From: Narthecium ossifragum
Taxonomy: Eukaryota > Streptophyta > Magnoliopsida > Dioscoreales > Nartheciaceae
DNA length: 64,000 bases
NCBI GenBank assembly: GCA_963920575.1
Contig: OY986973.1
Location: forward strand, 9,892,607 to 9,956,606
Reading direction: 5' to 3'
Part shown: piece after piece, positions 10,246 to 19,604 of the stretch
Layout of the letters: each line of letters starts with the position of its first letter
Numbering within the stretch: the first letter of the stretch is position 1
The notes under the pieces: model-generated
The model's database searches: none
What the model saw: the letters and a program-made list of their open reading frames with translations, nothing else
What the model was told of the DNA's origin: nothing
Program-made: the position numbers and the translations under genes

Positions 10246-11553
10246 CTAGTACTGCAACGGCTGCTGGAACTGCAACGGCTGCTCGTACTGCAACGGCTGC
10301 TGGTACTGCGGTGGCGGCTGGTACAACTGCACGGTGTCCCGCTGCTCACGCACTGGGAGGGCAAACACCTGCCCCCGTCGGCCGCCTCCGCCCCTGGGAC
10401 GCCCCGGTCCCGCCCCTGATCCGCGCCCGCCACTGCTCCCCTGCCAAGCACCGGACCCTCCGCCTCTACTGCCTTGCGGCACTGCGCCTCGCGCTCCTCG
10501 CTGGGGACAGTCTCTACGGAAGTGCCCTAGCTGCCCGCAGAGAAAACACGGGCCTGACGCGCCATCAGGCGACTGACCCTGGCTCCCCCCTGACGAAGCC
10601 TGCCCAGATGGCCCGGCTGCCAGTAAGTACGGGGCTGGTGGACTCGGTAGTGCCTGCTGGTACTGCTGCACGCGCGGCGGCTGCTGAAAGGGCCGCGGAC
10701 GCCGCTGCTGTCCCCTGCCGAACCCACCCCTGCCCTGGGGTCGCTGCTGTGCGCTGGTGGGAGGTACCGGTGGAACTGCCCGGTACCTGTCATCCCGCAA
10801 CTGCGCCTCCACTGACAAGGCGCAGTTCAGGATCGCCGGGTACGCCTGGAAGCAGTGTGAGCTGGTCTGCCGCCGGATCTCTGGCCTGAGTCCCCACTCG
10901 AACTGCCGCACCCTGGCTACGGGGTCTGCTGCAACTGCCCCCGCAAAACGGACAAGCTGGGTAAACCTGGAGGCGTACTGCTGAACTGTGCGAGTACCCT
11001 GCAGAAGGGACTGGTACTCGCGGGTCAGGGCGTCACGCGCACTAGCTGGAAAGTGCACGTCTAGGAACATCGCCCTGAACTCCTCCCACAGCGGCAACTC
11101 TCCGCCACTAGTGTGCCGGACAGTGCGCCACCAGTTGCGTGCCTCGCCGTCAAGCTGGAACGCTGCGAGGGTGACCCGAACCCGGTCATCCTCGACGAAG
11201 AGAGCCTCTAGGACGCACGTGACTCCGTCAAGCCACTCGTCCGCTGCAGTCGGGTCTCCAGTCCTACCACTGAACCTAGGAGGGTTCAGCCGCTGGAAAG
11301 CCATTGAGATGGCCACCGAGGCCTGTCCGCCGACAGGAACGGGAGCCTCCTCCTCGGCGAGGAAGACCTCCGCCTGCGCGACCGAAACCGTCGCTGGTGA
11401 TGGTACAGTGCGTCTAGCCCGGACCACCCTGACAGGAACCGTCCCGTCTGGTCGGGCGGGTCGACCAGGTCGTGCCCCACCTCGACCGGCAACCGGAGGT
11501 CGGACGCGAGCTCCCGACATCTGCACGATCACCACGAACAAACGAGTTGCCAC
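10246..11553 (-). CDS. Tekay gag, ending at an in-frame TAG
   Basis: 435 codons on the minus strand. A retrotransposon gag domain lies in the middle (EWLDGVTCVLEALF, NWWRTVRHTSGGELPLWEEF), and a CCHC zinc knuckle near residues 350-365 (CFLCGQLGHFRRDC) binds element RNA. An Arg/Gly-rich stretch follows, then a long Gln/Pro/Leu/Tyr low-complexity run (QQPLQY repeats) that continues into pol. The TAG at 10246-10248 falls inside this Gln run where a CAG codon is expected, and the same frame continues into protease. In this group gag and pol normally form one open frame, so the stop looks like a mutation, although programmed readthrough cannot be ruled out. Confidence 0.9.
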   Translation of the reverse strand: MATRLFVVIVQMSGARVRPPVAGRGGARPGRPARPDGTVPVRVVRARRTVPSPATVSVAQAEVFLAEEEAPVPVGGQASVAISMAFQRLNPPRFSGRTGDPTAADEWLDGVTCVLEALFVEDDRVRVTLAAFQLDGEARNWWRTVRHTSGGELPLWEEFRAMFLDVHFPASARDALTREYQSLLQGTRTVQQYASRFTQLVRFAGAVAADPVARVRQFEWGLRPEIRRQTSSHCFQAYPAILNCALSVEAQLRDDRYRAVPPVPPTSAQQRPQGRGGFGRGQQRRPRPFQQPPRVQQYQQALPSPPAPYLLAAGPSGQASSGGSQGQSPDGASGPCFLCGQLGHFRRDCPQRGARGAVPQGSRGGGSGAWQGSSGGRGSGAGPGRPRGGGGRRGQVFALPVREQRDTVQLYQPPPQYQQPLQYEQPLQFQQPLQY

Positions 11554-11705
11554 TCGTCAGAACGACGAACAAACAGCATTTCAATAAAGCGGAAGACATT
11601 CACATCACAAAGAGAGCATGCAAGGATGTTCTAGACCTAGAACTATCCCAGTCCACGCTCAGCTCAACCGAAACCTGATCCTAACACCATGGGATCTACA
11701 GCCTA

Positions 11706-11720
11706 TGCTCTGATACCAAG
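11706..11720 (-). promoter_or_regulatory. Primer-binding site of the Tekay element
   Basis: The minus strand reads TGGTATCAGAGC close to the inner end of the 5' LTR. This is the usual plant LTR-element primer site complementary to the 3' end of initiator Met tRNA. Confidence 0.9.
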
Positions 11721-11721
11721 T

Positions 11722-14021
11722 TGTCGCGCCCCGACCCGCGTAGGCCCAACCGGGCCGGGCGACGCGAACCGGAACTTAACCTACTGCGGAAATTTGGCGA
11801 GGTTTCCCTCTAATCGTAGTGGTTACCCTAATAAGCATAATCATCCTGTAATAAACAACAATTATAAAGCTCAACACACAAAGCTGGAATATAGTACAAA
11901 TCCTCAAACAGGGAATGTTATACAAAATCGCTCCCGTAGGAGACTATCTAACCAAGGTGTACACGGACAGATCACAGCTCCTCAAGCTCCGCCAGACGCC
12001 GCCACGTCACCGAACACCTGCCCGGTAGGGGCAACCGAAGAAGAGCTAGCGCCAGCACCTGCAAAACGCAGCCCGGGTAGGTGTGAGCACTAAGCTCAGC
12101 AGGGACACTACACTACGACACTCACAAAGGAAGGGAACACAACAGTGTCGTCCCCAAGCAAAGCCTAGGTGTATCACAGGGGTCCCATAACCCCACCGGA
12201 TACCCCTGAGAGCCCCAGTCGTGGTCTTCCAGCGAACTGGTCACACACTGGGTCACACTCAGTAATACAGGAAACGACACTGCCAACTCACGACAGGATC
12301 CTGGGCACTGTCGGCGGGTAGCACCGCTGGGTAGTCACACCTGCCACCCAAGAGTTCTAGAAGGATTGGGTACTGGCTACACCACGACTTGGCTCAAGGC
12401 CGACACGACCTCTAAACATCAAGCACAACAGTATTCATGTCCAACTAACCCTATCATCGAAAAGACTGAATACTACAAATCGAGTCCTGGACCAAGCTAC
12501 CCGCACGGTCCTAAGAGATAGATCCGGGCTACCCGGAAGCCCCGGATCGGCAACGCCCTAACAGATGCAACTAATGCACAACACAATGCATGCTATGAAC
12601 ATGCGCAGAAAAGATACATGTAAGCATGCAGCAGGATGTGATGATATAAATACAAGGTCTGGGCACGGCACCCTGCCGGCCCGGGGTGGTGAACAGATAA
12701 ATAAGGTCTAAGGACTGCTGCAGTGGTACCACTACCAACCGCCAGCAGTCCACACAACACCTGCACCGGGAAACAACCCCGCAAACAACAGTTCACAATG
12801 TGCAACAAGTAATGTGGCCCTCGGCGAACGCCGGCGTGAGAGGCTAGGGAAAGCAGTAGGGCCACCCGCCCGTTTATTCTAAACATCCCGGGAGTCATCA
12901 CTCCCCCGGTTCACCACTGCCCCTATATAGGGCTAACATGCTTAATGTTATGTACAAGGTATAAAACAATAAAGAAAACCAACATACAAAGCCCCTTGGG
13001 CAAAACTAGTCAAAACCCTCTCTTCTACCAAAGGATCGATCATCCCCTAGGGTAGGATCGATCCTCTCAGCAACAGAGAGTAAAGCCTCACTGTCGAGAC
13101 AAAAGGATCGATCCTTCCTCTCAGGAGGATTGATCATTTTCGCGACAGAGAGCACCATTCAGATCGCACCACGAGTGATCGATCCTTCCTCACAGGAGGA
13201 TCGATCCTCTTCGCGACGAAGGACAGCCATGGTCCCCAAGAACCAGGATCGATCCTCACCAAACTGATGATCGATCCTTCATCGGGCGGAGCATGACCAA
13301 CCCAGAAGATCGATCCTTCCTCAAGGGAAGATCGATCATGATGGGTTCCGCGGCGTCCTTCCGGCGAAGAATACCGCCGGAAGAGACAACCAAAAACCAC
13401 GAAACTCTGGGATCTGATAGATCAGGATCCCACGAGTCCAAAACCGGTTAAAACACAGAAAACCAACAACTATATACGCAGATCTAAGCAATAAACCACA
13501 GATCAAACCGGAAAACTCAAAACCCCGAAGAGAGATGTCGGTAGGATCCCTACCGGAGCAAACGCAGCTTAGATCCAAGCAGCTAGGCCTTGGATCGTCC
13601 TCAACGCCTTCGAAAATCCCAAGATCCGAGCTCAAATCGCCGGGTTTTCAAAAGGATTTGAAGGAAGAAGGTTCGTCTGCTTTATAGGCAAACGAACCGA
13701 CCTATGAAGGATCGATCCTTACCCAAGGAAGGATCGATCACCTCATGGCGATCTCACTTGACTTTCTGGCACAAGAGGATCGATCTCTTAGCTAGAGAGG
13801 ATCGATCCTTTTTGTGCTGAAAGCTAAACTTAGGCGAGAATTCAAGCCTAAGTCCGGATCTTTCGATCCCGGGTCCCACTAACCATCCTAAGCAAACATT
13901 ACCACAAACAAGGTCAGTTTGTGTACAAGCGCGAGTGTGGAACTAGCCGACAAGGTGCAATTTACCAAATTGCCCTTGCGGCCCACAGCGAGCCACAGGA
14001 GGGGAGGGACGGGTCCTCACA
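11722..14021 (-). repeat. 5' LTR of the Tekay element
   Basis: 2300 bp, starting TGTCGCGCCCCG and ending CCTCACA on the plus strand. It is about 99% identical by eye to 4336-6657. It carries the same GATCGATC dyads at 13030-13810 with one unit fewer. One octamer has changed to GATTGATC. Confidence 0.95.
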
Positions 14022-14617
14022 AGGCGGAACCAGACGGACGAGGCTCATAATTTTTCAACAGGATATGGTTTTGTTTTTCAGCTCTTAGTAAGGCATCAAT
14101 AAGTTCAGAATATTTCTTGAAATCACGCTGCATGTACTACTATTGTAAGATCAGATTGGAGACATGGAAGGTGGAAAACGTCTTCTCAAGTTTGTCATGA
14201 TCAAATATGGTTTGGCCACATGACTCTAATTGGGAAGTGATCTTATGAAGTGCAGAATTGTACTCACTAACGGTTTTAAAGTCATGAAGGCGAACGTGCA
14301 ACCACTCGTATTGGGTAGTGGGAAGGATGATAGTTCTCAAGTGATGCAACCTATCATTCAAATTTCTCCTTAAGTCTAGTGGGTTCCGCACAGTGAGGTA
14401 TCCATTTTTTTAGATCATCATGTTGGTATCGACGGAGAAAAAAAAAGGCACTGTCCTTTTCAGTTTGCGTGGCTGTATTCCCTTCCTTAATTGCATTCCC
14501 CAGATTTGTGGCATTCAAATGGAGCTCAACATCTAGCGCCCAGGACAAGAAGTTACTTCCGGTAACTTCCAGGGGAATCAACTCCAACTTCAAGCTAGAA
14601 ATGATTTGATTGTACAA
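14022..14617 (-). pseudogene. Copia gag N-terminal half
   Basis: The minus strand from Met at 14617 encodes the N-terminus of a copia gag (LEVTGSNFLSWALDVELHLN) and then the retrotransposon gag core (RTIILPTTQYEWLHVRLHDF, LEKTFSTFHVSN). A short overlap between two frames near 14354-14391 shows one frameshift. The downstream part of the same gene lies on the far side of the Tekay element at 3900-4335. Confidence 0.88.
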
Positions 14618-14690
14618 AAAAAATCTCTAGAAATTAATTTAAAGCAAAAGAAATAATGATATTTTTTTTTATAGTTTTTATTATTTTTTT

Positions 14691-14786
14691 GGCCCCAGGT
14701 TTTTGCGGACCATAGGTCCGCGGATTGGAACCCGTGATATCATTCCTATAAGTCCGAGAGGCCGCGCTGACCACTCGGGTGGCCCC
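14691..14786 (-). mobile_element. tRNA-derived SINE-like or tRNA-relic sequence
   Basis: The minus strand has an A-box-like ACCCGAGTGGTC, a B-box-like GGTTCCAATCC about 45 bp further on, and then an A-rich tail (14641-14690 on the plus strand is T-rich). This is the layout of a short SINE promoter head with tail. The T-arm does not pair well, so it is not a working tRNA gene. It sits in the leader of the copia relic, between gag and the block starting at 14826. Confidence 0.5.
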
Positions 14787-15050
14787 AAAGGGCCTATAAT
14801 ATCCCAAATTGAAATATACATATAGGTGTCGTTTGGTTGCGGGATAGGCTATTCCGGTTTTAGAGAGGATATGGATTAATATGCTGGGATAAATAGTGCG
14901 ATAAAGCGATTCCACCTGTGGTGTTTGGTTGAAAAGTAAGGATAAATTATTAATGATTGTCGGGAAAAAAAAATAGTGTTTGGATGGAAAATGTGAAATA
15001 GTAATATGGATTGGTAATGAATGAAAAGTAAATTCCAAAATTGATTTTTT

Positions 15051-15490
15051 TATGGGATATGGGGAGTTTTAATCAATAATATGATAATGTATATAATATT
15101 CACATTGACTTTCATAATTACTAATATTAGAATACATATAATATATAATATTCTAATTTTTATTTTTCTATGGGACATATTGGGAATTTAATTAATATTA
15201 CGATAATGCACATAACATTCACCTTGACTTTCATAATTAATGATATTATAATACAGATAATATATAATATTCTAATTTTGAATTTTTATATGATATATTG
15301 GGAATTTAATTAACAATATGATAATGCATATAATATTTGCCATGACTTTCATAATTAATAATATTATAAAGTATATATTATATAATATTCTAATTTTGAA
15401 TTTTTTATGGGACATATTGGGAATTTAATTAATATTACAATAATGCACATAATATTTACCTTGACTTTCATAATTAATAATATTATAATG
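15051..15490. repeat. AT-rich ~118-bp tandem repeat, left part
   Basis: Four successive units start near 15051, 15169, 15288 and 15405. Each contains GGGACATATTGGGAATTTAA, a CTTTCATAATTA stretch and an ATATAATATATAATATTC end. The fourth is cut at about 15490 by viral sequence. The array resumes at 18304, so it was one block. Confidence 0.9.
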
Positions 15491-16105
15491 CCTCGATGTT
15501 TTAATTGGCCTCAATCCTTAATGGGAATAATGAAAACTAGTCTCAGTCATGGACCTGTTTACTTTAATGTTTATTCTAATTTGAGTTTGTCTTTGACTGA
15601 TTCTAATATATTGGAAGCTACTAGTCTTAATATTAAGACTCATGGTTATGATTTTCTACCGCAATCTGAGACTGTAGCAATCGTCTATAGAATCCATTAT
15701 AAGGTTTTAAGTACCTTAGCTCCTAGAGCTAAACAGTTTACTCCTCCGAGTAAAACTGTTTTAATTGAAACCAATTTACTGGCTTCTCGTATTGCTACTA
15801 ATCGTCAGATTAAATGGGAAGAAGTTAATTTTCCAGACAGTTGGGTTATATCTAATGTTGTCCCTCCTAGACCAATTGTAAATCAGCAAATAGATCAAAT
15901 ATCACAAACTGATGACGGTGAAGTTACTATAACTTTTGATCCTAATAGGATTATAAAATTTACTGATGTTACTACTTCTTCTAGAAAATCTATGTCTAGA
16001 GAAGGAACCCCGGTTCAAGCAATTCGAATCTCTGAATCTCAAATTCCTCATGGAATATATGAAAAGGAGTCTAATACAGATTTAGAAATGAGTGTCTATT
16101 TGTGA
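15491..16105 (+). pseudogene. Endogenous caulimovirid movement-protein fragment
   Basis: Plus-strand open stretch ending at a stop at 16103-16105. The translated text resembles the middle and C-terminal part of the 30K-type movement protein of endogenous caulimovirids of florendovirus type, including a GPVYFN stretch and a conserved TVAIVYRIHYK block. Its N-terminal part is not upstream but lies at 18049-18303. The next fragment, at 16071-18000, is in the opposite orientation. It is an old integrated copy, incomplete and rearranged. Confidence 0.75.
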
Positions 16106-16760
16106 ATGGACACGGTCGTGCACGAGTAGGAATATTCCTTTCATCAAAAGAATCTTCATAAGGTAATTCAACTATGTGTTGCTTTTGATTCCAAAAGGCA
16201 TTAGGAACGGTACCACACACAGAAGACTGAAATTGTTTGTCAATCTGATCTATAAGATCTTTAACATCAGTCTTCTTTAATTGATCATCAATTTGAATAA
16301 GAGAAATTTCTTCTTCAAGAAAATGTATTTGATTTTCTTTGAGAAGAATATCTTTAACCTCATTAAGAAGTTTTGTATGAGGTTCAGTTATAAACTGTAA
16401 AGTAATATGTTCTCCTTTATATCTGGTCTTAATTTCAAAGGAGTCTACTCTTTCTAGTGGCATAATATTATGCAAAAAAGGAGTACCCAAAATAATTTGT
16501 TGTGAAAGATTTTTTACTAACACGAAAGGGGTAGGCATACAAGTTTCTTGTATATAAACAAAAGTTTTAGGAAGTTTATAATTAACTTCCAATTTATTAC
16601 CACCAGCGCCACTAAGGGCTTGAGTGGTTTTCTCAAAATATTTGGAAGGCACAATTCCTTCACGAATACAATTAAGATCAACACCACTATCAATTAGTGC
16701 TATAAGATGTGGTATAACCACTTGATCAGAAATAACTAAAGTTATTTCAACATATCATTT
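16071..16760 (-). pseudogene. Endogenous caulimovirid protease fragment
   Basis: The minus strand encodes a retropepsin-like domain with the active-site segment ALIDSGVDLNCI and the later LGTPFLHNIMP block typical of caulimovirid polyproteins. Reverse transcriptase should follow but the fragment ends at a junction with the inverted movement-protein piece near 16100. Confidence 0.75.
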
Positions 16761-17144
16761 TTGAGCAGTAATTTGCTGTAACATTTGTACTAGAAATTCA
16801 GTAGGAATTTCAGAAATTTGTCCTATTTCAATTTGTTTACCTTTATCAGGTATAAAAGGAAATTCTCCTTCAGTAAACGATAATTTATCTTTTTCTTCAA
16901 GTAGAGAGAATATATATTTATTTTCTTCTCCAAGAAGTTTAACTTTTTCTTTGAGGTTATTAACCTCTCTGTTAAGTTCTGCTAAAGACAGATTTTTAAC
17001 AGTTTTTTCTTGCCTTCTTCGTATTACTTCAGCAAGACGATAAGTATGATTTGTTTTTGGAGTTTCGATCCTTTGATCTCCTTTTAAACAGATTTCAATC
17101 AATTGTGATTTTAGTTCAGAAGATATATTTTCTTCTGTTAGCAA
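16755..17144 (-). pseudogene. Viral polyprotein segment between coat and protease
   Basis: 129 codons, minus strand, predicted coiled-coil-rich (LAELNREVNNLKEKVKLLGE). It lies between the coat-protein fragment and the protease fragment of the same viral fossil. No enzymatic motif is visible. Confidence 0.6.
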
Positions 17145-17149
17145 TTTTG

Positions 17150-18000
17150 CTAATATACTCTTATCAAGAACAGTATATTAATGGATAATCCATTCATTTC
17201 TACTATTGGTTTCCAATAGTTTGAATTATCCTTCGTTGTACAATTATTAATCGTACAGGAGCATTTTCTTTCGTCTTCTAATGATTCAGAAGAAGAGCTT
17301 TCATCAGATTCAGAATCAGTATTACTGATCATCACTTTATATAAGGATTTTTTTAATCCTTCATCTTTGATCTCATTGATATTTTTCTTAGTATAACAAC
17401 GATTGACATAATGACCAAATGTTTCCACATTTAAAGCATTTAGCTTTAGATTTATCAGCCTTAGACTTCCTCTGAGTATTACTCTTTTGAGGATCATATT
17501 TCTTTTTTCTTCTTTTGTAGAAAGGTTTATCTCCTTTCTCTTCTTTCTTAGGCTTATTTTGCTTAATAGGTTCATCAAAAGCAAATTGTTGGCAAAATTC
17601 TCCCAACTGTTTTTTCTCAGTAAGTCTATGAGACTTCAACTGATTTTTATGCTTTAGATCATTACATAAACTTAATCCTTCATGGATGCATGTATTTATT
17701 AATGCACCATAAGTATAAGAGTTATAAGAAATAATTCCACTATCAGGTTCTCTTATATGATTTCTAACTCTTTCTGTAAATAGGTTAGGAAGACCGTCTA
17801 CAAATTTAGACTTCCAATGAGTACTATTAGTATCATTGAGTTGCATAACACTATTAAGAAATGTATCTTTATACCAACGAAAATGGGTAAGAGTTGGACA
17901 TCTTAAATTTTGAAGAAGTGTTCCGTGTCTTCTCCCCCTGATTAGTAATATTACTAGTAAAATGATCAATAATAGTCAAAACAAGAGTATAAACTGCATC
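17150..18000 (-). pseudogene. Endogenous caulimovirid coat-protein fragment
   Basis: Overlapping minus-strand pieces carry a coat-protein-like region (HFRWYKDTFL, FVDGLPNLFTERVRNHI), a Lys/Arg-rich tract and a CCHC zinc knuckle split by a frameshift (CFKCG in one frame and GHYVNRC in the next). A further frameshift lies near 17940. The fragment ends at about 18000, short of the usual protein start. Confidence 0.75.
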
Positions 18001-18048
18001 AGTTACTTTCATCTTACTAAAAGATTATATCTGCATACCACTAGAATC

Positions 18049-18303
18049 ATGGCTACATCTACTGCCTTGAGGAAAATTAATTCCAAAAAGGATAAGAAAT
18101 TGAAAAATGCCCAATTGGCAGAATTCCCTTCTGAATGAGAAGCCATTAATACCTGGGCTATTCCTGATATTCATAATCGGGATATTTATAAATTGGATGT
18201 TTGGATTTGAAATCGCTAATAGCGATTAAGACAGTTGAAAAAACTATGACTGTTGATCAAGAAGATCATACCATTAAGCTTCTATCTGAAGAAGATATTC
18301 CTA
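18049..18303 (+). pseudogene. Viral movement-protein N-terminal fragment
   Basis: From the ATG at 18049 the plus strand encodes a Lys-rich, polar N-terminus with several nonsense changes. It stops at the edge of the AT-rich repeats at 18303. It appears to be the missing N-terminal part of the protein whose remainder is at 15491-16105, so the two lie at opposite ends of the fossil in the same orientation. Confidence 0.6.
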
Positions 18304-18715
18304 TTTTCAATTTTTATGGGACATATTGGGAATTTAATTAATAATATGATAATGCGTATAATATTCACCATGACTTTCATAATTAACAATATTATAATGC
18401 ATATGATATATAATATTCCAAAATTAAAAATTTTATTAGACACATTGAAAATTTAATTAATAATATGATTATACATATAATATATAATATTCAAAAATTG
18501 TTTGTTTGAGTAGTGCATTGGGAGTTTAATCAATAATATTATAATACATATAATATTCACCAAGACTTCATAATTAATAATATTATAAGACATATAATAT
18601 ATAATATTCCAATTTTGAATTTTTATGGGACATATTGGGAATTTAATTAATAATATGATAATGCATGTAATATTTACCTTTACGTTCATAATTAATAATA
18701 TTATAATATTATATA
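18304..18715. repeat. AT-rich ~118-bp tandem repeat, right part
   Basis: About four units of the array seen at 15051-15490. One (about 18432-18505) has an internal deletion. This part shows where the tandem array resumes after the viral insertion. Confidence 0.9.
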
Positions 18716-18890
18716 TTTTGTACAATTTACAATTCTTACTTTATCTCAAGCTTAACCCACTACCTTACCCCTGTTTTTGAGCCAAAAACAAAAAATGGGT
18801 TAAGCTTACCCCCATAAGCTACCCCCACTTTTTTACCCGTAAACCCCCTTAACCCTATTCCCGTTAACCTCGAACCAAACGGGGGCATAG

Positions 18891-19397
18891 TGAATGACTG
18901 ATATGAAATGCATGTATCAAATCATAAAGCAAATATGTACTCAAGCATTATATTAACTATGATAAAAATTAATGCATGTATTTCTGGTACTGAAATAATT
19001 CGTACTTCAGGTACAATATTATGTGTTTCAGGCACAATATAGTGATTTGCATTTTGGGTGCAAATTAAGTGCTTCAGGCATTGTTGTAGTAACTTGTGTT
19101 TCAGGCACTAAGTTGAGTGTTTCCAACATTTGTGCTTCAGACATTCTCTTAATTTGTACTTCGGGTACATCAAATTTTGTATTTCTGGTGCAATTATTTT
19201 ACCCTGTGTGCTTCAGGCATCACAATGGTTTATTCTTCATATATGGCTTGTACTTCAGGTACAAATATATGCTTTAAACACTATATAACCTAGGTTAGAA
19301 TAAAAATTTCCAGCATAATTACAAAGTAATAGTCAGTAAGATATACATGACTGATTTTCTCCTTTTTCTCTACGTGTAGAGTCTCGTGCTGATAACG
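18891..19397 (-). mobile_element. Leader region of the copia relic
   Basis: Non-coding DNA between the copia gag start and the LTR. In the minus sense it follows the LTR/PBS boundary at 19397 and precedes the inserted block at 14826-18886 and then gag. It holds the 13-bp palindrome array (18978-19262). At its LTR end the minus strand reads CGTTATCAGCACGAG, a candidate primer-binding site. No long ORF of its own is present. Confidence 0.6.
18978..19262. repeat. Array of 13-bp palindromes in the copia leader
   Basis: Eleven or so copies of a 13-mer with consensus GTGCTTCAGGCAC, where the four outer bases on each side pair. Clear copies start at 18978, 19002, 19023, 19049, 19069, 19096, 19156, 19179, 19208 and 19250, mostly 20-30 bp apart. 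Variants keep pairing by changing both arms, for example GTAC...GTAC beside GTGC...GCAC. Confidence 0.8.
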
Positions 19398-19604
19398 TGT
19401 TGTGTATATAAGTGCTTCAGGATAATGTTGTGAGATATAACTGCTTATGAACACACATATATTAAAGGTAGGAATTTATGCTAGGAGGACACATCCTAGA
19501 TGTTAAGTAGAATATAGCAAGAATGAAGAGAGGAGTATATATATGAATGTTTCCTTCTCTTCGTCTATTTCAATAGAAGCTCATGCCTTTATATAGACAG
19601 CTAT
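19398..19604 (-). mobile_element. Copia 5' LTR, R-U5 part
   Basis: The minus strand from 19604 down to 19398 reads a TATA box (CTATATAAAGGCATGAGC near 19585-19600) and ends ...ACACAACA at the primer-site boundary. The upstream U3 part was displaced by the Tat element and is probably at 48129-48282. Confidence 0.6.

Larger units (their letters stand above)
4336..14021 (-). mobile_element. Near-complete Tekay/Del-type chromovirus (Ty3/gypsy)
   Basis: Two long direct repeats (4336-6657 and 11722-14021), each TG...CA, flank a gag-pol region on the minus strand with a tRNA-Met-type primer-binding site and a polypurine stretch. Target-site duplications are GGGCG (4331-4335) and AGGCG (14022-14026), one mismatch. 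The element entered copia gag. By eye the LTRs differ by about two dozen substitutions over 2.3 kb (about 1%) plus one 22-bp duplication, so the insertion is young. Two in-frame TAG codons break the polyprotein. Confidence 0.95.
14826..18886. mobile_element. DNA-transposon-like block with inverted ends
   Basis: The left end reads GTGTCGTTTGGTTGCGGG. The reverse complement of the right end reads GCCCCCGTTTGGTTCGAGG, sharing CGTTTGGTT at the same offset. ATAG precedes the left end (14822-14825) and follows the right end (18887-18890). Such ends are typical of plant MITEs of the PIF/Harbinger or hAT kind. No transposase is visible. The inside consists of AT-rich tandem repeats and a viral insertion, so the original element would have been about 1.2 kb. 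Confidence 0.5.

Noticed and set aside
9398..11587. Several 100-230-codon frames on the plus strand across the Tekay element
   Set aside because: They are antisense shadows of GC-rich gag-pol codons with no domain content.
14691..14786. Functional tRNA gene
   Set aside because: The T-arm does not pair and no proper acceptor stem forms.
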